Of a stretch of 64,000 nt of DNA, positions 24,476 to 33,735 are shown one piece after another. A program made the translations under genes and the position numbers. The notes beneath the pieces are model-generated. The model was not told the DNA's origin. It saw only the letters and a program-made list of their open reading frames with translations, and ran no database searches. Origin of the DNA: Eutreptiella sp. 'Long Island Sound 2002' (lineage: Eukaryota > Euglenozoa > Euglenophyceae > Eutreptiales > Eutreptiaceae); assembly GCA_964036045.1 (NCBI GenBank), contig OZ038382.1, positions 141,558,961 through 141,622,960 on the forward strand, read 5' to 3'. Positions within the stretch are counted from its first letter, which is position 1, and each line of letters opens with the position of its first letter.

Positions 24476-25783
24476 GGGGGCGGCTCCGAAGAGGAGGACT
24501 TGGTTTTCTGGATCCTCGTGAAAATCGGGGATCAGGTTTTTCGAGCGGTGCTTGATACCGGTGCAACACTTTCCATAGTGGCCCGGCGCCTGCTTAAAAC
24601 TTTCAGGAAAACTAAGACCGTGGCCATAAGAGTAGGGGATGGGCGTACCATCCATTCCTTGGGGGGGGTTGATGTGACTATATGTCTGGGCGACGAAACC
24701 GTGACCCAACACTGCAGAGTGTTGGACACTGACGCCTTTGACATCATCATTGGAACCGACTTTCTACGAAGAAACCCCCAGATAAAAATGCTGTCCCTAC
24801 AGCGTCCCTATTCTTTGCACTGCGACTTTGGCAGTGGGCTATTCTCCGTTCTTTTGGAGCTGTCAGGACGAAAAGAGTCTGGGCTGCGCTACGCAGCCAA
24901 GACGAACTATCGTACTGAAAACTACCAACTGGCCCGTCACGTTCTTGATAATGGACTGGCGGCCCTTCAGGTAAACCTGGATGAGATCCAGGTGGAATTG
25001 TTTGCGAGCCAACAACAGCACATCATGCAGTTGTACTGCTCAAAACAACTGAACAATGCTTTCCGTTTCTTCTGGAAAGCAATGGGCCTAGCGTATGCTA
25101 ACCCTCCCCTCTCCTTGCTCGCGAAGGTGCTAACCAAAATCGCTTATGAGGGAGGAAGGGTTGTTATGTGCACCCCTGACTGGGGTTGCTCTGGTGAACA
25201 TGCTTACTGGCGTCGTATGCTAGATCAAATGACCGTGGGAAGAATGCAACTCCCCGACGGCCCCATCTATGTGCCTGAGGACTCAGACACAGCTATGCAG
25301 GCCCCTGAGTGGGCCAGTTTCCTGTCCATCGTCGATGGATCTCTCAATCCTGTACCCCTGTGTGACCTAGACCAGGTGCTACTAAAAGAGGTCATGGCCG
25401 AAAATCGTGGCCTGACCCTTTATGATCTCAAAAATCGATCTCCTGAGCACCTATCTGCCACACTTACAGGGTGTGAGTCTCCTGATGACTATCTGGAACC
25501 TGCAGCTGTAAAAGAGGATGCTGACGACCAACTGTCTGAGATCGCCAGCACTATTCCCTCTGTTGATCCCAGCTGTGTTGACCTAAAATATAGTGCTTTC
25601 CTAGCCCAGCTGTTGCTAGAGGAGGTAGATCTAGAGTCAACCTCTGAACCCGCTTCCCCTGTTGGGAAGCCAGTGCTACACATGCAGCCTGTGCACACAG
25701 GTGAACCCGTGGCCCGGAGTGCTGATGCTCTGGCGCGGCCTGCTGCTAATAACATGCCATTGTCTGAGCATGACACTCAATAA
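24476..25783 (+). pseudogene. pol: Gypsy-2 pol segment 1: aspartic protease and Dam-like domain
   Basis: Counting from the codon at 24500: protease active site DTGA at residues 19-22 and the second signature IIIGTDF at 82-88. A separate domain spans about 160-300: VELFAS at 165-170, a Cys/Tyr-rich stretch, YANPPLS at 199-205 (NPP at 25100-25108), an amphipathic VLTKI segment, then VVMCTPDWG at 221-229. This order (ELFAS, NPPxS, hydrophobic strand ending in a PxW-type motif) resembles the Dam-type N6-adenine methyltransferase-like domain of DIRS-group retroelements, where NPP[YFW]-type motif IV binds the target base. Here the fourth position is Leu, so catalysis is doubtful. Such a domain between protease and RT is not part of standard Ty3/gypsy pol. 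The segment ends with TAA 25781-25783, probably a mutated CAA. Confidence 0.8.
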
Positions 25784-27424
25784 CTCCGGCGGCTGTTGTA
25801 TCTGAAGGCCGAAGGTATTGAGCGCCAAGAACGGCTGCAATACCTCAGACAGACCTGGAAATACTCCATCTGGTCTGGGGAGGACGATGAGTCCTATACG
25901 CTGCCTGATCCTGAGATACCTCTAGTGTATTCTCTACACTATGGGCAGCAATGTCCCCCTGAGTGGGACGATGGTACTGTGCCTGCCGAAACTGCTGATC
26001 GGCAGAAAAAGAAAGAACATGGAAAAAGCAACCTCCATGCAGAGGAGGATTTCCTTCAGAAACTCGAGAGTCTTAACCTTGACCCCCGCCTGAAGAAACT
26101 GCTGATAACCTATGAGGAGGTGTTCGGCGCCTTGCCGCCTCCCCTTTCTTGTAAAAAACTGGTCCAGATGGACCTGAAATTGAAACCAGAATTCGAAAAG
26201 ACGCGAGTGAGGCGTCGTCCCTATCCCGCTCCACAGGAACAGGTTGAAGAAATCGAGCGCCAGATCAAAGAATGCACTGATGCTGGCCTCGTTGAAGAGT
26301 ACAAACACGGGGACTATCCGCATCACTGCAGTCCCTGTTTCCTTGTTGCCAAACCCGGGTCGACTGCCCTACGACTTGTTGTAGACTATGGTGAAGTCAA
26401 CAAGAAAACCCAGAACCACTCAGGGAGTATTCCTAACATGGAAAACACCCTGGAGCGTATTGCCAAATGCAGGTATAAGACCAAAATGGACAAACGCTCT
26501 GGTTTCTGGCAGGTGGACCTAACCGCCGCAGCTCAGGAGCTGTTGGCCTTTATAACCCCTAAGGGTCGTGTCTTCAAGTGGAAGGTTATGCCTTTTGGGG
26601 TGGCTAATGCCCCAGCGCTCTTCCAGGAGCTTATGAACAAAATTTTGTACATACTGAGGCGCAGGCCTCTAGTACAAGAGTTGATTTCTCGGGGTGCAGA
26701 AATGGAGGCTCACATCGATGACGTGAGTTTGGGTACTAATACCAAAGAGGACCACGTCTTTCTCCTCCGTGAATTCTTCATTGTCTGTCAAGAAAACCAT
26801 TTCCGAATGAAACTCGAAAAATGTGAGTTTATGAAAGAGGAGATGGAGTATTTGGGTTTCGACGTGGGGTATGGCTGGTGGAAATTAGCCGCGTCTAAGA
26901 TGCGGCCCCTACAGGACATGCAGATTCGCGATGACTCTAAGAAGGGTCTACACGATGTGAGGAGTTTTGCGGGCGCCTGTAATTTCTATCGGCGTCACAT
27001 CCACAATTTTACTTACTCCTCTGCACCCCTCACTGACCTGATCAAGAAGACTACTCCCTGGAGGTGGACCTCCAGAGAGGAAGAGTGTTTCCAGGAGTTG
27101 AAGAAGAAGATTGCCTCCTCCAACTGCCTGGGAGTGCCCCGCCCTGAGGGCGAGATAGTCCTGATCACTGATGCCAGTGATGTAGGGGGGGGAGGTACGA
27201 TCTACCAATGGCAGGAGCTTAACCCCGCTGAACTAACCCACTGCCATTATCGTACTACTGGACTGAACCGTGATGGTTCGTTGAAACATGACTATCCTAC
27301 TGGTGAGTGGCGACTGGTGCCACTGGGACACTGGAATTGGAAATGGAACCAGGCGCGTTCCAACTACAGCACCCATGACCAGGAACTCCTGGCCGGTATG
27401 TTAATGCTATCGTCACAATCCTGA
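25784..27424 (+). pseudogene. pol: Gypsy-2 pol segment 2: reverse transcriptase and RNase H
   Basis: Same frame as segment 1. The Ty3-type RT blocks occur in order: RRRPYPAPQEQ, LRLVVDYGEVNKKT, KMDKRSGFWQ (first catalytic Asp at 26489), MPFGVANAPALFQ, and the catalytic pair in HIDD at 26711-26722 where Y-x-DD is usual. EYLGF and a thumb/connection with RSFAGACNFYRR follow. RNase H begins with ITDASD (Asp at 27171) and STHDQELLA (Glu at 27383). TGA at 27422-27424, most simply a former CGA, stops the frame, which stays open beyond. Confidence 0.9.
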
Positions 27425-28264
27425 CTCCTGGGATCCAACCCTATTGTCTGGCTGTGCGACCAGGAGCCTGTTAAGTCTTTTCAGAAGGGCCCACCACCAG
27501 AAAAAGCAAAGCTAAAACGGTGGTGGACTTACCTGAGCCAGTTCAGGCTGACAGTGCATCATATCCCCGGGATTAAGAATGAACTGTCTGACTATATATC
27601 GCGCAACCACTTCGATGCGCTTATTGGTGAGAGCTCTGAGGCGCTCGCCAAGGAGGCTTTCCAGCGTATGGATGTCCAGCTTGACCTGTCCATGCGCACT
27701 GCTAGAATCCTGGAGGGTTGGAGTGTAACCGACTATCAGTCAGAGTATGAAGAAATTCTCCAAACCCTCAGCACTGGTCTCGAACCCCGTGTCATTGACG
27801 GGCACCAGTGGTATAAAAACAATCAGTACCTCTTCTACGAGGACCGGATTGTTGTGCCTGAGGCACGACTGGATGGGTGCCTACAGTGGTCCCATCTCAG
27901 TTCTGGTCACACTGGCGCTAATCGCTCAGTGGACTTCTTCCGTGAGTGTTTCTACTCTAGTCTAACCCTGACTGAACTGAGGTGGCGTATGCAGACCATT
28001 GTGGATGCTTCTGGCTGTCATGCCAGCAAGCAGAGCGACAGTAGGGATAGGGGCCTGATCTCCAGCTTACCCATACCCTATTGTGCTAACTCTCTTCTCT
28101 ACGTGGATTACATCCACAGCCTACCACGCTTTGGCGGCTATGATAGTTGCCTCGTGGTCACCTGTGGTCTATCTCGCTTCACCCGTGTGTTCCCTTGCAA
28201 TAAGAAAATCACAGGTGAGCAGACTGTGAAAATGTTGGTCGAACAATGGTTCGAACCCTATTGA
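27425..28264 (+). pseudogene. pol: Gypsy-2 pol segment 3: end of RNase H and N-terminal integrase
   Basis: The frame continues through WLCDQEPVKSF and VHHIPGIKNELSDYISR, the usual end of Ty3 RNase H. The integrase zinc-binding domain follows: H-x4-H in WSHLSSGHTG, then SGCHASK where CxxC is expected, so the last Cys is missing. The first catalytic Asp is in YVDYIHSLPRFGGYDS (28106-28108). The segment ends in TGA at 28262-28264 (expected CGA). Confidence 0.85.
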
Positions 28265-29278
28265 GCACCTAAGCAGGTGCACTCTGATGAAGATGTACGC
28301 ATCCGCAGTGACACTGGGTGGTACAAACGAGTGCTAAATGCCCTCAACGTGGAGGTAACCACAGGTGTGCCCTATACCCACACGTCTAACTCTCTCTGTG
28401 AGAGACAGAACCGTGTGGTGGAGCAAAATTTAAGAATCCTGATGAAACAGGAGCGCACCAAGGACTGGGTACGCCTAGTGCCCTGGGCAGTGCTGTGCAT
28501 GAACTCACAGCGGAGCTCTTCTACGGGTTTCACCCCCCACGAACTGTTCCATGGAGGACGACCTGCTTGGTTCTTCAAAACCCCCTTTCCTGAGGACTTC
28601 AAGAGCCCTGTGGGAGATTGGCTGGAACACAAGCAGTCTCTGGCTAACCAGGCTGGTACTAACCTGAGGCACATTCGTGACCGTGAACAGAGCCGACGGA
28701 ACCGCCTACGGCGACCTGCCAGCTTCAAGGTTGGTGACCTTGTTTTGGTACACCATTCACGCCTACCCTCCTGGCCACGTAACTGCCTACAGGACCCTTA
28801 CTTTGGACCCTATCGTATCATCAGGATAGATGGATCCAGGATCCATGTCAGGTGCAGTCCACGTCTAGGTGGTGAACTGCTTTGTGCACCTAAGCAGCTG
28901 AGGCACTATCACTCCCCTGACGACTTGTCTTGGGATGAGTGGCGCCTCAGCGACAGTGAGATTGAACGTATAGACCTAGAGAACGCTGCCAGTCCAGAGG
29001 AGGCAGACGAACTCGAAGAGATGACTGCCGATGAGATGGCAGTCGATGGTTACTACGTGGTTGCAGGTATTGCTCGCCACGAGTATAAACAGGGCTGGAA
29101 ATTCCTTACCCTGTGGGATGGCTATGGGTTGTGTGAGGCGACCTGGGAACCTATGTCAGCCTTCATACAACCAGATGGGAGTATCAACCCCATCTTTCGC
29201 ACTTACCTCGTTGAGAACAACGAGGGGCAGCTCCTAACCCCTGCTGAAACTATGTCCCAGCGTAAGAAGCGAAACTAA
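28265..29278 (+). pseudogene. pol: Gypsy-2 pol segment 4: integrase core, C-terminal domain and chromodomain
   Basis: The second catalytic Asp is in VHSDED (28286-28288) and the Glu in SLCERQNR (28400-28402), 37 residues apart. A GPY/F-type module follows (KVGDLVLVHHSRL, then DPYFGPYRIIRIDG). A chromodomain closes the protein (about 29045-29220: YYVVAGIARHEYKQGW, FLTLWDGY, ATWEP). The chromodomain places the element among chromoviruses, whose integrases are guided to chromatin marks. The polyprotein ends with TAA at 29276-29278. Confidence 0.9.
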
Positions 29279-31771
29279 TCTCCCTGTGTCAGTCTGTGCC
29301 CTGCAGACCCATGCTTATGGTTTCCAGCGTGAGCCAGGTGGCCGCTTATCATGATTGCAGCCACCCAGCGAGTGTGTGCCTTGTTGACCATGTGTTGCAT
29401 GGGTACTGCCCTAATGTAATGACCTTGGAGAGCCAACGAAGAACGGTGGCTTACTACACCAGGGGGGAATGACAAGCAAGGTGTGTCTTCCCTCCTTGGG
29501 GACAAGAGAGCCCACAGTTAGGACCCCTGACTGGTCCAGACCCATGGGGTTCTACCCTTCCTTACAGGGTTTACCATACCCCTAAGTGTGCTACGTATGT
29601 CTGTGTGTGTCACACTTCTCTCCCCAGCGTGGCTCCCGGAGACCGGGCTTCGCTGACGTCGGACCGAAGGTCCTAATCAGGTACTATTACCACTCCTATG
29701 GCGCCCAATTTCTGTGCTGGCGCCTATCCTTGGGGTAAGACGGCAAAAGCCCTACCTACTAGAGGGGAGGGGTGGCCAAGTGTGCTAAGAGCATACAAAA
29801 CGCCCATTTTTGCTACAGGCCAAAAGCTAACGCACTCCGCTGCCCACGAGGAAAAGCACGCGGGACAGGAGACACCACTACACTACACTCACTAACGCCA
29901 GCACCGGCCTTCGAAGGCAGGGTGAGCACTCATCACTTGCACTCACCTCCTGCCAGGCCTGCTGACCCTAACCCCTACACACGCTACTGGGTGCTGCTGT
30001 CGAAGATCGCTCAGGCCCTAATGGCCCTCCTGTGAAGAAGACAAGAGAACACAGCGCTCCTAAGCAGCTGTGGCCTAACAGGGGACGCCACAACGCGTTT
30101 CGCCTGCTAGGGCTTGGAGGGAAGGGGTGCACTCGTTGCGTGCACAGCGCAGATGTCGTTGAAGTCGGACTGCCCTCGCCAGTACTGGCTGAGGCACAGT
30201 GATTTGATTTGTGATCAGCGCCCCTGTTTTGCTGGGGCAGAAAAATGGATAACCGCCGAAGGCAGCTGCTGCGTGCACCAATCACCCTTAACCTCTCCCA
30301 CCTGTACAACAGAGGCAAATGAAGGGGTGTTTGCGGCGGAGGAACCAAGCCACACTCCAGGTATTATACCCTTCTCAGTGTGACCTAGAATACACTGTCC
30401 GCAAACACGCTGACGGATCAGCTCCCCTGTCAAGCAAGCAAGCTTTGAGAGACTCCTCAGGTTCTCTTAAAGAACGTACCGAGGAGCCTCTGGGTAACCT
30501 AAACAAGGTTCACCGTGCGCAATTCGCATGGCCTACCCTTTAATGCATCATGTGCACGCAGGGAAGGGAGGCTGGACCACTGACTCAACCAGGAGGTGAG
30601 CTCCTCCTGGGCTAACCTACCTTACTCACCATGCATCGTGTGAATGCCGAATTGAAACGAACACAAAACAAGCCTAAGCGTTTTAAGCAACCCTACTTTA
30701 ACGCCACGGCCGCACACGAACAAACGCTTTCTTTGCTTACCTGTGAAGAAGAAAACAAGGGTGAATTTGGGGTACAGGTAAAGCGTCACAGCGTGTGAAT
30801 GCCTCGATTAGGCACATGCATCGCGAGCACAGCGCATATTCTGACCCTACGTGCGCGCTGCGCGCTCCATTCGCATCACATACCTTTCATTCCTGTTTTT
30901 ACCTGTGCAGAGCACGAGAGAAGAACACCCGACCCCCCAACGAGCACAGCGTTGACAACCCTAACGTTTTGACGAAACAACCAAGAAGAACGCAATGCGT
31001 GAGTGTGAGGTGACACTGACATACCTGAGAGATGGGTTGTTGACCTGCTCTGTGGTGTGGGCTGAATTTGAATGCTTGACTCTGAAGTTTATAAAAATTT
31101 TGATGCAACTATGCAAAAATTTCCTTTCAAACCTTAAAAACTACGGCTCGTACCTTCTTTACCAAAAGCCGTTTACGCTTGCGCAACCTTTTTCTTGGAG
31201 TCCGCTTCCTTTGCGCTTGTCTGCGACTTTGAGTTATGTGTAAAAATGACGATTACCCGCGTGGTTTCGTCGATTTTTAACGATTTCACTTGCTATATCG
31301 CAACCCTTTCCGCTAAAACGCAGGAACCACTCCCTGCTGGTTACATTTTCTATTTTTTCCAGCTCCTGGGGGTTTGTGTCCTCCATTGGGAGTATTGCTC
31401 CGCCCTGGCCCTTGGTCAGGACGTATACTAAAACGCTGTTTATACGGCAATAGCCGTCCGCATTAGAGCGTTCGACTGTACCCTAGTGGGCAAGCATATG
31501 TGCTCTGGGGCAGGTGTCCTGGGTTCAAACCCCACTGACCGCAAACTTTTTCCAAAAGTTTTCGTCGCACGCCGGCGACTTTTGAGGAATGCCCCTTCGA
31601 AGGGACATCATTCACGGTACATTACACTGTTTTTCAAGGGTACCTACAGTGTGATAGGCTTCTATGAAGTGATGAGGATGTTTTTGGTAAGTTTAATGCA
31701 TTTTCTGAGGTAATTTTGGGAATATTTGAGCCTTTTTCCTTGGTCCTACTAGCTTAGCTAACTAGTACTCT
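29279..31771 (+). other. 2.5-kb non-coding 3' region of Gypsy-2
   Basis: No open frame with a recognisable domain. It contains a tRNA-like segment (31480-31545). It is unusually long for the space between pol and the 3' LTR and could hold an unrecognised insertion. Confidence 0.6.
31480..31545 (+). other. tRNA-like segment
   Basis: CCTAGTGGGCAAGC followed by a B-box-like GGTTCAAACCCC with a four-of-five-pair T-arm stem. It resembles the segment at 1385-1460. No full cloverleaf is recognised. Confidence 0.35.
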
Positions 31772-31778
31772 AGGGGGG
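31772..31778 (+). promoter_or_regulatory. polypurine tract of Gypsy-2
   Basis: AGGGGGG abuts the 3' LTR start AGTAAG; this is the expected place for plus-strand DNA priming. Confidence 0.7.
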
Positions 31779-32486
31779 AGTAAGAAAAAGTCACTACCAT
31801 GTCTTTCTTGGAGGGCTTGATCCAGGCTAAGCCCCCCTGAAAACCCTTTGTTGATGCTAAGACAAACTTAAGTGTTTTTATCATTCTTTTGTAGCCTAAA
31901 GTACACTTTCTCGAAGTAACTAGGGTTGTGACCCTAGCCCCCCATGAAGTTCACCCCTACCACTCAACTGAGCGGAGGTACCTTCCTTCATGGAGGATAT
32001 ACCGAAATAAAACAGGCATTTCATGCTTTAGGCCTTGGAGGTTAAGCCTAGTGGTCTCCCACCCCAAGACCCCTATACTCATTTGTTTCTACCACTTATT
32101 GTGGTCCTACATTGTAACTGTTTCTGAATTCAGTTGCTTGGCCAAGTCATTTTCTGTGTTGTCCTGACATCTATGCCCCTCAGTCCTAACCAGCACCATT
32201 TCACCCAAAAGAGTGCACATGAAGTGCCTAATGCAACCTCTGAGGCAACAGTCAGACCAATTTTCATATAAAATCTTTTGTATTATCCATTTGTGATTGA
32301 ATCTTTGTGTATAAACCTGCTTTGTCTATCTGCAGCCCTTCTGTGTTACACTGGATTCCAAAACCAATCATTGATTCGATCCATATCCTGTTCTTGCTCT
32401 ACTTGCTGCTTTGGTTTGGGTTTTCAACTACAAAACCTGCAGGAATACATCAAAAGATCTAGGGCATAATTCAAGGACATCTTTCT
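31779..32486 (+). repeat. 3' LTR of Gypsy-2
   Basis: 708 bp, starting AGTAAG and ending TTTCT. The terminal dinucleotides are AG...CT where most LTRs have TG...CA. It matches the two halves of the 5' LTR and is followed by the target duplication ACGCC. Confidence 0.9.
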
Positions 32487-32491
32487 ACGCC
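32487..32491. other. right target-site duplication of Gypsy-2 (ACGCC)
   Basis: Identical to 10065-10069. On the minus strand, keeping one copy gives an uninterrupted reading frame between 32545 and 10045. Confidence 0.85.
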
Positions 32492-32545
32492 TGGTCCCCG
32501 CTCATCCAGCACCAAGACGTCGTGGTCGAACACGGCGCCAAAAAC
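32492..32545 (-). pseudogene. oxygenase-gene exon, part upstream of the Gypsy-2 insertion
   Basis: A minus-strand exon starts after the acceptor CAACAG (32546-32551). It reads VFGAVFDHDVLVLDERG and continues in frame, over one target duplication, into LLAGGSMVISISNYM at about 10060. No start codon is available in this exon, so it must be spliced to an upstream exon. Confidence 0.6.
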
Positions 32546-32564
32546 CTGTTGAAGACGGTGACCC

Positions 32565-32695
32565 AAAATTCAACCGTGATTCAAACGTCATACCGCTAGT
32601 TCAAACGCAGTTCAAATGCCGGGCTTGAATCACACTTGAACCACACAGGACGCATTTGAATTGCGTTTGAAGCACGCAAGACAGGTTTGAACCTA
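32565..32695. repeat. TTGAATC palindromic cluster e
   Basis: A 20-bp inverted repeat matches in 19 of 20 positions (32600-32619 against 32652-32671), the strongest hairpin of the series. It lies between two minus-strand coding blocks and probably within an intron. Confidence 0.75.
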
Positions 32696-32878
32696 CAGAG
32701 CATCACACAGCGGGACAGCGGGCGGTGCCGCAGTCGGGACCATCATCTCATCCAGCGACTCCTGCTTCACCACCGACTCGTCGACCACGGCCTCCATTCC
32801 CATGGACTCGGCTGGGAGTGCTGCGGGTGCGGCAGGCAGGGCAACGGCGGCAGATACTGCTGCAGATGCTGATGCCAT
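32693..32878 (-). CDS. possible 5' exon of the oxygenase gene
   Basis: An ATG at 32876-32878 opens a short Ala/Val/Pro-rich frame with an acidic stretch (MEAVVDESVVKQESLDEMM). It runs to a TAG directly at the edge of palindromic cluster e. It may be spliced over the cluster to the exon at 32545, but no donor gives an in-frame join with certainty, so it could be an independent small ORF. Confidence 0.3.
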   Translation of the reverse strand: MASASAAVSAAVALPAAPAALPAESMGMEAVVDESVVKQESLDEMMVPTAAPPAVPLCDAL

Positions 32879-32887
32879 CGTACGCCG

Positions 32888-33613
32888 CTACTTTTTCTCC
32901 GCCTGCTCGCTCTCGTCTACCTCGAGCTCACCAATCACGCCGTGCAGCCGCTTCTTGTCCCGGCCAGTCGAAATGGTACCCCCGACCTTGCGCACTGAGG
33001 CCGGTGTGAGCTGCGCTCCCTCCACTGGATGCCAACCAGGGTCGATCTCATCTTGGTTTTTAAACCAGAACTTGGGCCCATATGATTGGCCGTGGGTATT
33101 GATCCCGCCAGGAGCCACGGTTCCCAGTCCGTGGTGACTCCACATCTCAGAGAGACGCTGAACTTGGTGTGCATCAAACGTCATTTTTCCATCGGTGCCC
33201 AATCCGATGCTGGCAACTTTCCAACCCTGCCAGTCGGAGAATGACAGTGGAGTCGTCTCCCACGGAGACACGGTCTGACCGGTCGACGTGGCACCGGCCC
33301 GCTTCCGTTTCCAGATGTAGAGTGATCGCTTGAAGAGGTATCTCACGGTAATGTCGGTCAGCCACCCAAACCCGGGCTCGGCCCGTGGGATCGCGGAGTC
33401 TGGGTGGGGAAAGCGCCCGTCCGACATATCTGGCAACATGGAAAAGACGGGTGGAAAGAGAATCTTGGTGTCGTGAACGGCGACATCAACGGCTGCTGAA
33501 GCGGACGTCGAGCCAGTTGCCGGAACTGCTTGCAGTTTGGATTGCGCTGCCGCCACAATCGCCTGCAGCTGACCCGAGGCCAGTCCCGACAGCGCCTGGT
33601 CCAGGCCCGACAT
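32888..33613 (-). CDS. hypothetical protein of the minus-strand mobile locus
   Basis: ATG at 33613 (MSGLDQALSGL), 241 codons, complete and undamaged. No family is recognised. The middle is a compact hydrophobic/aromatic region (ILFPPVFSMLPD, FGWLTDITVRYLFKR, LSFSDWQGWKVASIG). The end is basic then acidic (GRDKKRLHG, then VDESEQAEKK). It lies between a transposase-like ORF upstream and the oxygenase gene downstream, with palindromic clusters on both sides, so it is probably cargo of the same element. The frame also opens further upstream to about 33637. Confidence 0.5.
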   Translation of the reverse strand: MSGLDQALSGLASGQLQAIVAAAQSKLQAVPATGSTSASAAVDVAVHDTKILFPPVFSMLPDMSDGRFPHPDSAIPRAEPGFGWLTDITVRYLFKRSLYIWKRKRAGATSTGQTVSPWETTPLSFSDWQGWKVASIGLGTDGKMTFDAHQVQRLSEMWSHHGLGTVAPGGINTHGQSYGPKFWFKNQDEIDPGWHPVEGAQLTPASVRKVGGTISTGRDKKRLHGVIGELEVDESEQAEKK

Positions 33614-33644
33614 GACAACGGACCCTTCAATGGACAAAAAAAAT

Positions 33645-33735
33645 ACACGACGTTTGAATCAAACTTGAACAGGCCTACGTGATTCAAATGTCGTACTTGA
33701 AGCAGTTGAATTGATTCAAACGGATTCAAACCGAT
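33645..33735. repeat. TTGAATC palindromic cluster f
   Basis: A perfect 12-bp inverted repeat CGTTTGAATCAA (33651-33662) / TTGATTCAAACG (33711-33722) with more TTGAA words between. Confidence 0.75.

Larger units (their letters stand above)
10070..32486 (+). mobile_element. Gypsy-2: complete chromovirus-type LTR retrotransposon, itself interrupted
   Basis: Two LTRs, primer-binding site, gag, protease, Dam-like domain, RT, RNase H, integrase, chromodomain, polypurine tract and a 5-bp target duplication are all present. The internal region is 22202-31778. The 5' LTR is split by an 11.4-kb tandem array, so the element without the array is about 11 kb. It sits inside an exon of the minus-strand oxygenase gene. 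Coding capacity is lost through about five nonsense codons and two frameshifts in gag. Confidence 0.9.

Noticed and set aside
31779-32486. Solo LTR
   Set aside because: The matching half-LTRs at 10070-10346 and 21770-22202 and the shared ACGCC duplication show it is the 3' LTR of Gypsy-2.
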